This document shows positions 18,137 through 26,320 of a stretch of DNA of 63,648 bases, one piece after another (position 1 is the stretch's first letter; each line of letters starts with the position of its first letter). Made by a program: the position numbers and the translations under genes. The DNA comes from a virus, in the IMG/VR virus record IMGVR_UViG_3300025141_000080, positions 1 to 63,648 of that record. One strand, given 5' to 3'. The notes under the pieces are model-generated. The model worked only from the letters and a program-made list of their open reading frames with translations, did no database searches and had not been told where the DNA came from.

Positions 18137-20062
18137 ATGGAAATTTCAAATAAAATTTTATCGGATATTACTGTTTATATGAAATACGCTAAGTATATTC
18201 CAGAATTAAACAGAAGAGAGACGTGGGAAGAGCTAGTAACGCGTAATAAAAATATGCATATAAAAGCTTATCCTCATATTAAGGAAGAGATAGAAGAAAA
18301 ATACAAATCAGTATACGATAAAAAGGTATTACCATCAATGAGAAGTATGCAATTTGGAGGTAAACCAATTGACATAAGTCCAAATAGAATTTATAACTGT
18401 GCATATATGCCTGTTGACCATATTGACTCATTTTCAGAGTGCATGTTCTTATTATTAGGAGGTACAGGTGTTGGGTACTCAGTCCAAAAACATCATGTCT
18501 CTAAATTGCCTGTAATACAAAAACCATACCCAAAAAGAAAGAAAAGATTTTTAATTGGAGATTCTATTGAAGGTTGGGCAGACTCCATTAAAGTGTTAAT
18601 GAAGTCATACATGAATGGTGGTGGTAGTAAAATTGAATTTGATTATTCGGATATTAGACCAAAAGGAGCTAGACTTATTACATCCGGCGGTAAAGCTCCT
18701 GGACCTCAACCACTAAAAGAATGTTTGGTTAAAGTAGAAGGGTTATTAAGTCAGAAAGAAAATGGAGAACAAATAACTACCCTGGAAGCTCATGATATTG
18801 TATGTCATATTGCTGACGCTGTATTAGCTGGAGGAATTAGAAGAGCTGCCTTAATTTCGTTATTTAGTGCGGATGATGACGCAATGATTGGATGTAAAGC
18901 TGGTAACTGGTGGGAATTGAATCCACAAAGAGGTAGAGCTAATAATTCAGCCTGTTTAATGAGACATAAAATTACTAAAGAATTCTTTATGGATTTATGG
19001 AAAAGGGTTGAATTAAGTGGAGCCGGAGAACCAGGAATATACCTTAATAATGATAAAGATTGGGGCACTAATCCATGTTGTGAAATTGCTTTGAGACCAT
19101 ATCAATTTTGTAATCTTTGTGAAGTAAATGTAAGTAATATAGAATCACAAGAAGACTTAAATGAAAGAGTTAAGACTGCAGCATTCATAGGAACACTTCA
19201 AGCAGGATATACTAATTTCCATTACTTAAGAGAAGTATGGCAAGAGACAACAGAAAAAGATGCTTTAATAGGTGTGAGTATGACGGGTATAGGTAGTGGA
19301 AAAGTTTTAGGGTATGATATGTCTAAAGCGGCAAGTTTAGTTAAGAGAGAAAATACACGAGTATCAAAATTACTAGGAATAAATCAAGCAGCGAGAACAA
19401 CAACAGTAAAACCTGCAGGAACCACTTCATTAACATTAGGAACTTCTTCAGGTATCCATGCATGGCACAATGATTATTATATAAGAAGAATTAGAGTTGG
19501 TAAGAATGAAGCAATATACAGTTATTTAGCGGTTTATCACCCAGAGCTAGTAGAAGACGAATATTTCAGGCCACATGATACTGCAGTAATTAGCATACCA
19601 CAAAAAGCACCAGAAGGGTCAATATTAAGAACAGAATCACCATTCCAGTTATTAGAAAGAGTAAAAAAAGTAGCGTGTGAATGGGTAAACGCAGGTCATA
19701 GAAAAGGTTCTAATTCTCATAATGTTTCAGCAACAATTTCATTAAGAGACCATGAATGGGATGCTGCTGGAGAATGGATGTGGGAAAATAGAAAATTCTA
19801 TAACGGTCTTTCTGTTTTACCATATAATGGAGGAACCTATAAACAGGCTCCATTTGAGGATTGTACTAGAGAAGAGTACGAAGAAATGTTAACAGCATTA
19901 AAATCAGTTGATTTGTCTAATGTAGTAGAATTAGACGACAATACAGATTTATCGGGTGAATTAGCGTGTGCAGGAGGAACTTGTGAAATAGATGTTGACT
20001 TAAAAGAAATAAATTCAAACGGCAAAGTAAAAGAAATAGAAATTAGTGAAACACAAATATAG
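18137..20062 (+). CDS. nrdJ: Class II (B12-dependent) ribonucleotide reductase
   Basis: A 641-residue single-chain reductase of the adenosylcobalamin-dependent NrdJ/RTPR type, which makes deoxynucleotides with or without oxygen. The substrate-site cysteine is Cys88 (NRIYNCAYMPV). The thiyl-radical loop NPCCEIALRPYQFC supplies Cys314, Glu316 and Cys325, with the same spacing as C408, E410 and C419 of the Lactobacillus leichmannii enzyme. The C-terminal redox pair CAGGTC is Cys611 and Cys616. MRSMQFGGKPI, GGTGVGYSVQ and PAGTTSLTLGTSSGIH are further family blocks. No intein or intron interrupts it. The 3' end overlaps a small zinc-ribbon gene. It needs cobalamin from the host. Confidence 0.93.
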   Translation: MEISNKILSDITVYMKYAKYIPELNRRETWEELVTRNKNMHIKAYPHIKEEIEEKYKSVYDKKVLPSMRSMQFGGKPIDISPNRIYNCAYMPVDHIDSFSECMFLLLGGTGVGYSVQKHHVSKLPVIQKPYPKRKKRFLIGDSIEGWADSIKVLMKSYMNGGGSKIEFDYSDIRPKGARLITSGGKAPGPQPLKECLVKVEGLLSQKENGEQITTLEAHDIVCHIADAVLAGGIRRAALISLFSADDDAMIGCKAGNWWELNPQRGRANNSACLMRHKITKEFFMDLWKRVELSGAGEPGIYLNNDKDWGTNPCCEIALRPYQFCNLCEVNVSNIESQEDLNERVKTAAFIGTLQAGYTNFHYLREVWQETTEKDALIGVSMTGIGSGKVLGYDMSKAASLVKRENTRVSKLLGINQAARTTTVKPAGTTSLTLGTSSGIHAWHNDYYIRRIRVGKNEAIYSYLAVYHPELVEDEYFRPHDTAVISIPQKAPEGSILRTESPFQLLERVKKVACEWVNAGHRKGSNSHNVSATISLRDHEWDAAGEWMWENRKFYNGLSVLPYNGGTYKQAPFEDCTREEYEEMLTALKSVDLSNVVELDDNTDLSGELACAGGTCEIDVDLKEINSNGKVKEIEISETQI

Positions 20063-20219
20063 TAAAGAAACTTTATATCATTTTAATTGTGGTAAATGTA
20101 ACAAATGGTGGTCAATAGCTGACTACCATTTATTGTCTATTAACGAATCAACTAGTGTAACATGCCCTCATTGTAGTTTTAAAGAAGAAACAAAAGAAGT
20201 AAAAAATGAAAAGAGCTGA
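20046..20219 (+). CDS. Small zinc-ribbon protein, GTG start
   Basis: A 57-residue reading frame that starts with GTG inside the last codons of the reductase gene and ends with TGA at 20217-20219, overlapping the next ATG (20206). It fills an otherwise empty 143-base gap. Two CxxC pairs, NCGKCNKWW and TCPHCSF, flank a 23-residue spacer, the classic zinc-ribbon layout. The frame has a stop (TAG) three codons upstream of the GTG and no internal ATG, so GTG is the only reasonable start. Function is unknown; small zinc ribbons often bind nucleic acid or tune transcription or a partner enzyme. Overlap on both sides supports translational coupling. Confidence 0.7.
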   Translation: MKHKYSKETLYHFNCGKCNKWWSIADYHLLSINESTSVTCPHCSFKEETKEVKNEKS

Positions 20220-20481
20220 CGACTGGATTACAGAATTACACCATAAAGAATCAATGGGTGGCAATGTCTTGGATTTATATGGACATAAAGTGGAGGACAT
20301 CCATACTATAGTAGATTCTTTTGTTTACGAACACCTCAAACTTAACACTAAAGACATTTCTATTTTTTTAGGCTCGAACAATAATCTGACCAAAGGAATA
20401 GTGTGTGACATTATTAAAATCTATGGTCTTAATTACACAGAATGTGTTTACAACCCCTCACTCCTTAAAATTTCTAGTTAA
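20206..20481 (+). CDS. Small Smr-domain-like protein
   Basis: A 91-residue protein. NVLDLYGHKVEDIHTIVDSFV resembles the N-terminal block of Smr domains (DLHG-x-x-x-x-E-A), followed by a strand-like DISIFLGSNN in place of the GKG loop, and a C-terminal helix GIVCDIIKIYGLNY. Smr domains bind or nick branched DNA or RNA. Two signature positions differ here (DLYG for DLHG, GSN for GKG), so nuclease activity is doubtful. It follows the zinc-ribbon gene by overlap and ends the replication block. Identification is by pattern only and could be wrong. Confidence 0.6.
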   Translation: MKRADDWITELHHKESMGGNVLDLYGHKVEDIHTIVDSFVYEHLKLNTKDISIFLGSNNNLTKGIVCDIIKIYGLNYTECVYNPSLLKISS

Positions 20482-20524
20482 AATATTTATATAGATAATA
20501 GAATTGAACTCTCTAATATTTATA
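20482..20524 (+). promoter_or_regulatory. Two AATATTTATA motifs before the gp25-like gene
   Basis: AATATTTATA occurs at 20482-20491 and 20515-20524 in the 56-base gap between the Smr-like gene and the gp25-like gene (ATG at 20538). The gap marks the switch from replication to tail genes, where a late promoter would be expected. Two copies in one short gap strengthen the case, although the region is AT-rich. Confidence 0.4.
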
Positions 20525-20537
20525 TATAAAACTTATT

Positions 20538-20996
20538 ATGCCAGAGAATGGAACATACGGAATAGATTTCCCTTTTAGAGAGAGTAGATTAGGGTACTTT
20601 TTAGAATTAACTGAAACTCCCGAAGATGAAATTAAATCCGATTTAATACACTTACTTTTAACCAGGAAAGGTAGTAGGTATTTTTTACCAGATTTTGGTA
20701 CACGTTTATATGAGTTCATTTTCGAACCATTAGACTCCCCAACATTTAATTCTATAGATTCAGAAATAAGACAACAAGTGGAAAAATACATCCCTAATTT
20801 AAAAATAACTAATATAGATATTAGTCCTGCTTTAGAAACAGAAGAAACAACAGGAACAATAGTATCTGATAACGACCCTAGAGTTTATAGAATTGCGGGT
20901 CAAGGGACTAAAGAACATACTGCGGTGGTAAAAATAGATTATACTATTGTTAACGCTGCATTTGAAACTAGAGATTTTGTTATAATTAATATATAA
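20538..20996 (+). CDS. Baseplate wedge protein, gp25-like
   Basis: A 152-residue GPW/gp25-family protein, similar in size to T4 gp25 (132). The family block is clear: GIDFPFRES, then IKSDLIHLLLTRKGSRYFLPDFGTRLYEFIFEP at about 32-65, including the conserved PDFG-T-L turn, then a helix IDSEIRQQVEKYIP and a strand LKITNIDI. gp25 is the sheath-initiating wedge component with the lysozyme-like EPR fold. A short Thr/Glu loop and a C-terminal strand (AFETRDFVIINI) follow. It is the first gene of the second tail block and is separated by one base from the gp6-like gene, the typical gp25-gp6 pairing. Confidence 0.9.
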   Translation: MPENGTYGIDFPFRESRLGYFLELTETPEDEIKSDLIHLLLTRKGSRYFLPDFGTRLYEFIFEPLDSPTFNSIDSEIRQQVEKYIPNLKITNIDISPALETEETTGTIVSDNDPRVYRIAGQGTKEHTAVVKIDYTIVNAAFETRDFVIINI

Positions 20997-20997
20997 T

Positions 20998-22836
20998 ATG
21001 GCTAACAATAAAATATCATACACGGAAAGAGACTTTGTAGGGATTAGAACTGAACTACTTAGATATACTAAAGAACAATACCCAGATTTAATAAAGAATT
21101 CGAATGACGCTTCTATATTTTCTGTATTTTTAGATTTAAATGCGGCAGTTGCGGATAATTTACATTATCATATAGATAGAAGCTTACAAGAAACAGTATT
21201 ACAATTTGCACACCAAAGGTCTTCTTTATATAATATTGCAAGAACTTATGGGTTGAAGATTCCAGGAAATAGACCTGCTGTTTCAGTAGCAGATTTCTCC
21301 ATTATAGTGCCAGTAGCAGGGGATAAAGAGAATTTTAGTTATTTAGGGACACTTAGAAGAAACTCACAAGTTAAGGGAGCGGGACAAGTTTTTGAAACGA
21401 AATATGACGTGGATTTTTCCTCACCATTTGACGCCACTGGTTTTCCAAATAGAACTAAAGTACCTAATTTTGATTCTAATAACAATATAGTTAGTTATAC
21501 AATGACTAAAAGAGAAGTGGTGATAAATGGGGTTACCAAGGTCTTTAAACGAGTATTGACAGATAGTGACGTTAAACCTTTCCTAAAGATATTTTTACCA
21601 GAAAAGAACGTATTAGGAGTAACTTCAGTAATAGAAAAAAGTGGAACCAACATACAAGCATTACCTAAAGCTACTGAATTTATAAACTCACCAAATCAAT
21701 GGTATGAAGTAGAAGCTTTAGCACAAGACAAGGTATTTGCACTCGACCCAACAAAGAACAGTGATTCACCGGGATTAAAAATAGGTAAGTGGAAAAAAGT
21801 AGACAAAAGATTTACTACGGAGTATACTCCCGAAGGATTTTTTCATTTAACATTAGGTGGGGGAACATCTTCAGGACAAGACTCTTTAGATGATTTTACT
21901 AGTCAAGGTCTAGCGATGGATTTAAGTAAATATCTAAACAATTTATCATTAGGTAAAACGGCACAAGCAAATAGTACTTTATTTATACAATATCGAATAG
22001 GTGGGGGGACCGCTACAAATGTAGGCCCTAATTCGATAACCTCATTAGGACAAGTAGAATTCATCGTTAATGGTCCTGTTGATGGAATTAATCAACAAGT
22101 TAAAAACTCCTTAAAAGTTAATAATATAACTGCTGCGGTAGGTGGAGCAAATCAACCAACAGTAGAAGAAATAAGAAATTATGTAAGTTTTAATTTTTCT
22201 GCACAACATAGAGCTGTTACAGTTTCTGATTATAAATCTATTATAGATACGATGCCTGGTGTATTTGGAGCACCAGCTAAAGTTGGTATAGTAGAAGAAG
22301 AAAATAAGATTTTAGTAAATTTATTGTCCTACTCTGATTCAGGTAAGTTAAGTTCTAAGGTTAGTACTTCATTAATGTCTAATATAGCAGAATATTTATC
22401 TGATTATAGAATGTTAAATGATTATATTACTATTAAATCTGCAGAAGTGGTGGACTTAGCGTTGGAAATCGACATCTTAGCAGACCCAACATTTAATCAA
22501 GGAGAAATCGTAACCAATATCGTTAATCAAGTAGATGATTTCTTTACCCCTAATAGAAAAGAAATGGGACAAAATTGTTATATAGGTCAATTATCTAAAA
22601 CCATCTCCCAACAACAAGGTGTTATAAATCTAATAGATTTACGTGTAGTTAATAAAGTTGGTGGACAATATTCTGGTAATGAAGTTTCACAACGTTATTC
22701 TGACCCCCAAACTAAACAAATAGAATTAATTGACGGAGTGATATTTGCACAACCCAACCAAAGTTTTCAAGTGCAATTTCCAGAGAAGGATGTGAGCATA
22801 AGAATAAAGAGTAACGCCCATACTTCTATATCCTAA
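20998..22836 (+). CDS. Baseplate wedge protein, gp6/Baseplate_J-like
   Basis: A 612-residue protein, close to the 660 of T4 gp6. The N-terminus (YTERDFVGIRTELLRYTKEQYPDL, then SIFSVFLDLNAAVADNLHYHID) and the central RAVTVSDYKSIIDTMPGVFGAPAKV block are characteristic of the gp6/Baseplate_J family, which forms the inner baseplate ring that triggers sheath contraction. A Gly-rich loop with GGGTSSGQDSLDDF and a C-terminal ring domain (LALEIDILADPTFNQGEIVTN) follow. It is directly downstream of gp25 with a one-base gap. The gene is followed by a 75-base regulatory gap. Confidence 0.88.
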   Translation: MANNKISYTERDFVGIRTELLRYTKEQYPDLIKNSNDASIFSVFLDLNAAVADNLHYHIDRSLQETVLQFAHQRSSLYNIARTYGLKIPGNRPAVSVADFSIIVPVAGDKENFSYLGTLRRNSQVKGAGQVFETKYDVDFSSPFDATGFPNRTKVPNFDSNNNIVSYTMTKREVVINGVTKVFKRVLTDSDVKPFLKIFLPEKNVLGVTSVIEKSGTNIQALPKATEFINSPNQWYEVEALAQDKVFALDPTKNSDSPGLKIGKWKKVDKRFTTEYTPEGFFHLTLGGGTSSGQDSLDDFTSQGLAMDLSKYLNNLSLGKTAQANSTLFIQYRIGGGTATNVGPNSITSLGQVEFIVNGPVDGINQQVKNSLKVNNITAAVGGANQPTVEEIRNYVSFNFSAQHRAVTVSDYKSIIDTMPGVFGAPAKVGIVEEENKILVNLLSYSDSGKLSSKVSTSLMSNIAEYLSDYRMLNDYITIKSAEVVDLALEIDILADPTFNQGEIVTNIVNQVDDFFTPNRKEMGQNCYIGQLSKTISQQQGVINLIDLRVVNKVGGQYSGNEVSQRYSDPQTKQIELIDGVIFAQPNQSFQVQFPEKDVSIRIKSNAHTSIS

Positions 22837-22852
22837 TTTTTATTTACATAAT

Positions 22853-22876
22853 TATCTTTTTAGATATTTTTGTTTT
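22853..22876 (+). terminator. Weak AT-rich hairpin with T tract after the gp6-like gene
   Basis: TATCT (22853-22857) pairs with AGATA (22862-22866) over a four-T loop and is followed by TTTTTGTTTT. The stem is only five pairs with one GC pair, so this is at best a leaky terminator. It sits in the 75-base gap between tail genes. Confidence 0.25.
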
Positions 22877-22884
22877 AAGACCCT

Positions 22885-22898
22885 AAATATTTATTATT
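22885..22898 (+). promoter_or_regulatory. AAATATTTATTATT motif and purine-rich RBS
   Basis: AATATTTAT at 22886-22894 matches the core of the recurrent intergenic motif. It is followed by AAAAGGAAAGG directly before the ATG at 22912, one of the few Shine-Dalgarno-like leaders in the window. Together they suggest a separate transcription start for the large membrane-segment protein. Confidence 0.35.
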
Positions 22899-22911
22899 TA
22901 AAAGGAAAGGA

Positions 22912-25900
22912 ATGCCAAAATCTATTAGAATAAGAACACAACCTGGAAAGGAGCAAAATATACATGTAAAGTTAGAACAAGATTTCGACTTATTAGAGGT
23001 ATTAAGCTTAAAAATGACTCAAGATGATGTCTATTCTAGAATGTGTGGAGATTATGGGGTTGTTGTGGGTAGAGTGCTGGCAAACGGAGGTTTTGGGGTT
23101 CCTAACGCTAAGGTTTCCGTCTTTATACCCCTAACTGATGAAGATGAACAAGATGAAGTAATTAAATCTTTTTATCCTTATAAAGAAGTTACCGATAAGG
23201 ATGAAGAAGGGTATAAGTATAATCTACTACCCCAAGAAAAACAAAGTTGTAATCACTCACCAACAGGAACATTTCCATTACCTGACGAAATATTAAACAT
23301 CCCAACTCTTCTAGAAGTTTATAAAAAGTATTATAAATACACTACAAAAACTAATGAAAGTGGTGATTTTATGATATGGGGAGTCCCATTAGGGAATCAA
23401 ACTATACATTGTTCCGTAGATGTGAGTGATATCGGTTGCTATTCGATGCACCCTTACGATTTTATAAATCAAGGAAAACCTTTAGAGGAATTTGTAAGTG
23501 CATTAGAATTCAACACATCTGAAAATTTAGATTCTTTACCCCAGATTATATTACAAAATAAAACCTTAGAAGTAGTACCATTTTGGGGTGATGATGATTT
23601 ATGTAATGTAGGGATAACACGGGTAGATTTTGATTTAAGAGATTCTTCAGTAGAAATAGTTCCTTCTGCAACGTTTATAGGTTCTATAATTACTGACGAC
23701 GATTCCAATTATGTAGACTCTAATGGATTACCTAGTAAATACATAGGTAATTTATGTAATTTAACTACGGGAACTGGCCTTATAGAAACTATTCGAGAAA
23801 CAATACAATTAGAAGACGATGGGTGTACCCCTAAATTAGAAAAATTCCCTTTAAAAAATGGGGGTAAAGTTATAGACGGAAATGGGGCGTGGGTCACTCA
23901 ATTACCAATGAACCTGGATTTTATAATAACTAATGAATATGGAGAACAAGTTATATCTGATAATCCGAATTTTGGAATACCGACTAGAGCAAAATATAGA
24001 TTTAGAATAGGGTTTGACAATAAAGGGTCAACGATTAGAAATGGTAACTATCTAGTTCCTAATCTAAGAGAATATAGCATAGCGAATCCACAACCTTCAG
24101 ATTACGCCGCTTCATATGTTTTTAGTACTAATTATAGTGATTATCCAGAAATGGGGCCAGTTACTTTTGACAATACTCCAGCTTATAATGCAGAAGATTA
24201 TTTTTATGAATTTAGACCTAACAGGGTATACACAATATCTTCCTTTATTGACAATTATAGAAAAACATCCCAACGAGGAGACACAAATAATAGATGGAGA
24301 TTTCTGGGAATAAAAGGTATAAATCCACCAACAGAACAACGGTGTACTGATATCACTAAAGAATTTCCATCCAATGATGTGTTTAGGGGAGGTTCATTTT
24401 TATTTGGTATAACACAAACACAATTAATTATTCAACAGATAACTATCCTTCTTACTTGTGTATTAGTGGCATTTAACGCGTTATCCATGTTAATGAACGC
24501 GTATAATATGGCTTTACAAGGAGCCAACGCGTCTACCTGGATGAGTGCCGCCTATATTGGTGCTGTTGCACCATGGGACACCATAATTGGAGCAGCATTA
24601 GGGTCTGCATTTTTAGCTGCATATATTGCGACTGCTGTCGCATTAGTGATAATGATAATATTCTTTTATTCTCCTTTATTTTATATTTTAGTAAACAATT
24701 TTAAAATTATGCTAAAATTGACAAGGTATCCCGATTGCGAACCCTGTGTATGTGAAGAAGACCAATATGAGTTTAAAATTCCTATTATAACATTTTTTGT
24801 TGGTGATGATAATAAAATCTCCGAAGATACGACAGATGCTCCTGACACAGTCCCTGAATGTACCATGAATGGATTTAGTGATAACGCCTTTTATTGGCAA
24901 GGAAAAAATGGCGATATGCCTAAAGGATGTTATAAATTACAATTTAGAAATGGGGTATGGATTGTGTTTTACTCTATGATGGTTGTAATGGGAGTTTTGG
25001 TGTGGGTACCATGGGGAGGGACAATTGCTTTAAATATTGCAGCTGGAGTACTAGCAACATTAGAATTTGGTTTAATAATTGATAATCTATGGAAGATGTT
25101 TGTTAGTTTAAATCAGTGGAGGGTCTTAAAGAATATATATAATGGGTTATGTCAGGGAGTATTTAATATGAAATTTAGTAATGGTTGGATAAATGGTACA
25201 CTATATCATTTTAAATTCAAAAGAGTAAAAGACGAGGCCGACGTAACCAATGACGATTACCCTCAAAAATTAGTCCACCAACACGTAGAACTAGACAGTT
25301 ACCCCGCAGGGACCCCAACTGGTAATGTTTTCTTTTATTATAGAAGCTGTCCTTATCTTCAAGCTCTAGGGTTTCAGATGGACAACACAGCTGTAGACGG
25401 TGATGATGGTTGGAACCACAAAGGAATAAATTATCCTACCACTATAACAGAATTAGGGCCTTTAGATGAATGCACCAATCAACTCTGCAATGAAGAATTA
25501 GAAGATTGTTATTTTGTAGATAAATTAGCACCATCGAGTTATCAATACGCAGACTATGTATTAGGTAAACTCATAGAACAGAAAATAGAAATACAATCAT
25601 TTTCTAATTTTATATGGTCAGGAGTTAATAAATTTTTTGGTGCTGATGGAGACCCAAGTAAATCATGGGTATTTAATGATGGTAATAGAAGGTGGGGCTC
25701 TCCAGACATGTCTAATATGGGATATTTTAGAGCAAGACCTGCACGACTAATAGATGGTGATATATCAGCTTTAATTGCCACAAATAATCAATTAGGAGTT
25801 GAACCATATTTACCAGGTATAGACAATCCATATTATCCGGCTACTCTTCCTACAAGCCAAATTACTCCTATCTCCACTCCTCTTAATATTATTATGAATG

Positions 25901-26316
25901 ACCCAACATTAGTAGGGTGTTTACAAGGAGGACCTTTTGGGATTGACCAAACTCAACTTAAACCATTTTATCCATGGAGAAAAGTAGGAGCGTTACCTTA
26001 TGGTGGTTGGAACAGTGATTGGTCTTCAGCTGGAAGCCAACCTTCATTATCTACAACAGGCAACCAACAAGGAACGGTTACACCAGCCCCTCAAGCTCCA
26101 ATACCAGGAACACAAATGGCACCACCTAGATATTGGCAAACTACGGGTAATCAACTAGAAAATGGAAACTATGGTTTATCCCCCGCTATCCCTACCCCAC
26201 CAACAGGAGCCAGTATAAAATTGGGAACACATCAATATTTTTATTTTGGATTAAGACAAGGGTCAACAGCCTATGATATATTCCTAAACAAATATTTAAA
26301 AGCTGATAATAGTTAA
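22912..26316 (+). CDS. Large tail-region protein with hydrophobic helices
   Basis: An 1134-residue protein in the tail cluster. Residues about 45-165 resemble a carboxypeptidase-regulatory-like beta domain (VVVGRVLANGGFGVPNAKVSVFI, then ESGDFMIWGVPLGNQTI). The middle is unusual: about 505-530 (ITILLTCVLVAFNALSMLM), about 550-590 (LGSAFLAAYIATAVALVIMI, FFYSPLFYILV) and about 682-725 (VFYSMMVVMGVLVWVPWG, IAAGVLATLEFGLIID) are long hydrophobic stretches that read as three or four transmembrane helices. Cys-rich DCEPCVCEED follows the second. The C-terminal part (about 760-1134) is soluble and Pro/Gly-rich. It may be a tail component that inserts in the host membrane, but this is inference. The start has a purine-rich ribosome site. 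Confidence 0.7.
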   Translation: MPKSIRIRTQPGKEQNIHVKLEQDFDLLEVLSLKMTQDDVYSRMCGDYGVVVGRVLANGGFGVPNAKVSVFIPLTDEDEQDEVIKSFYPYKEVTDKDEEGYKYNLLPQEKQSCNHSPTGTFPLPDEILNIPTLLEVYKKYYKYTTKTNESGDFMIWGVPLGNQTIHCSVDVSDIGCYSMHPYDFINQGKPLEEFVSALEFNTSENLDSLPQIILQNKTLEVVPFWGDDDLCNVGITRVDFDLRDSSVEIVPSATFIGSIITDDDSNYVDSNGLPSKYIGNLCNLTTGTGLIETIRETIQLEDDGCTPKLEKFPLKNGGKVIDGNGAWVTQLPMNLDFIITNEYGEQVISDNPNFGIPTRAKYRFRIGFDNKGSTIRNGNYLVPNLREYSIANPQPSDYAASYVFSTNYSDYPEMGPVTFDNTPAYNAEDYFYEFRPNRVYTISSFIDNYRKTSQRGDTNNRWRFLGIKGINPPTEQRCTDITKEFPSNDVFRGGSFLFGITQTQLIIQQITILLTCVLVAFNALSMLMNAYNMALQGANASTWMSAAYIGAVAPWDTIIGAALGSAFLAAYIATAVALVIMIIFFYSPLFYILVNNFKIMLKLTRYPDCEPCVCEEDQYEFKIPIITFFVGDDNKISEDTTDAPDTVPECTMNGFSDNAFYWQGKNGDMPKGCYKLQFRNGVWIVFYSMMVVMGVLVWVPWGGTIALNIAAGVLATLEFGLIIDNLWKMFVSLNQWRVLKNIYNGLCQGVFNMKFSNGWINGTLYHFKFKRVKDEADVTNDDYPQKLVHQHVELDSYPAGTPTGNVFFYYRSCPYLQALGFQMDNTAVDGDDGWNHKGINYPTTITELGPLDECTNQLCNEELEDCYFVDKLAPSSYQYADYVLGKLIEQKIEIQSFSNFIWSGVNKFFGADGDPSKSWVFNDGNRRWGSPDMSNMGYFRARPARLIDGDISALIATNNQLGVEPYLPGIDNPYYPATLPTSQITPISTPLNIIMNDPTLVGCLQGGPFGIDQTQLKPFYPWRKVGALPYGGWNSDWSSAGSQPSLSTTGNQQGTVTPAPQAPIPGTQMAPPRYWQTTGNQLENGNYGLSPAIPTPPTGASIKLGTHQYFYFGLRQGSTAYDIFLNKYLKADNS

Positions 26317-26320
26317 TGTT

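Noticed and set aside
18137-20062. Possible intein or intron in nrdJ, helicase or UvsX
   Set aside because: All three genes are uninterrupted and their motifs follow at normal spacing.
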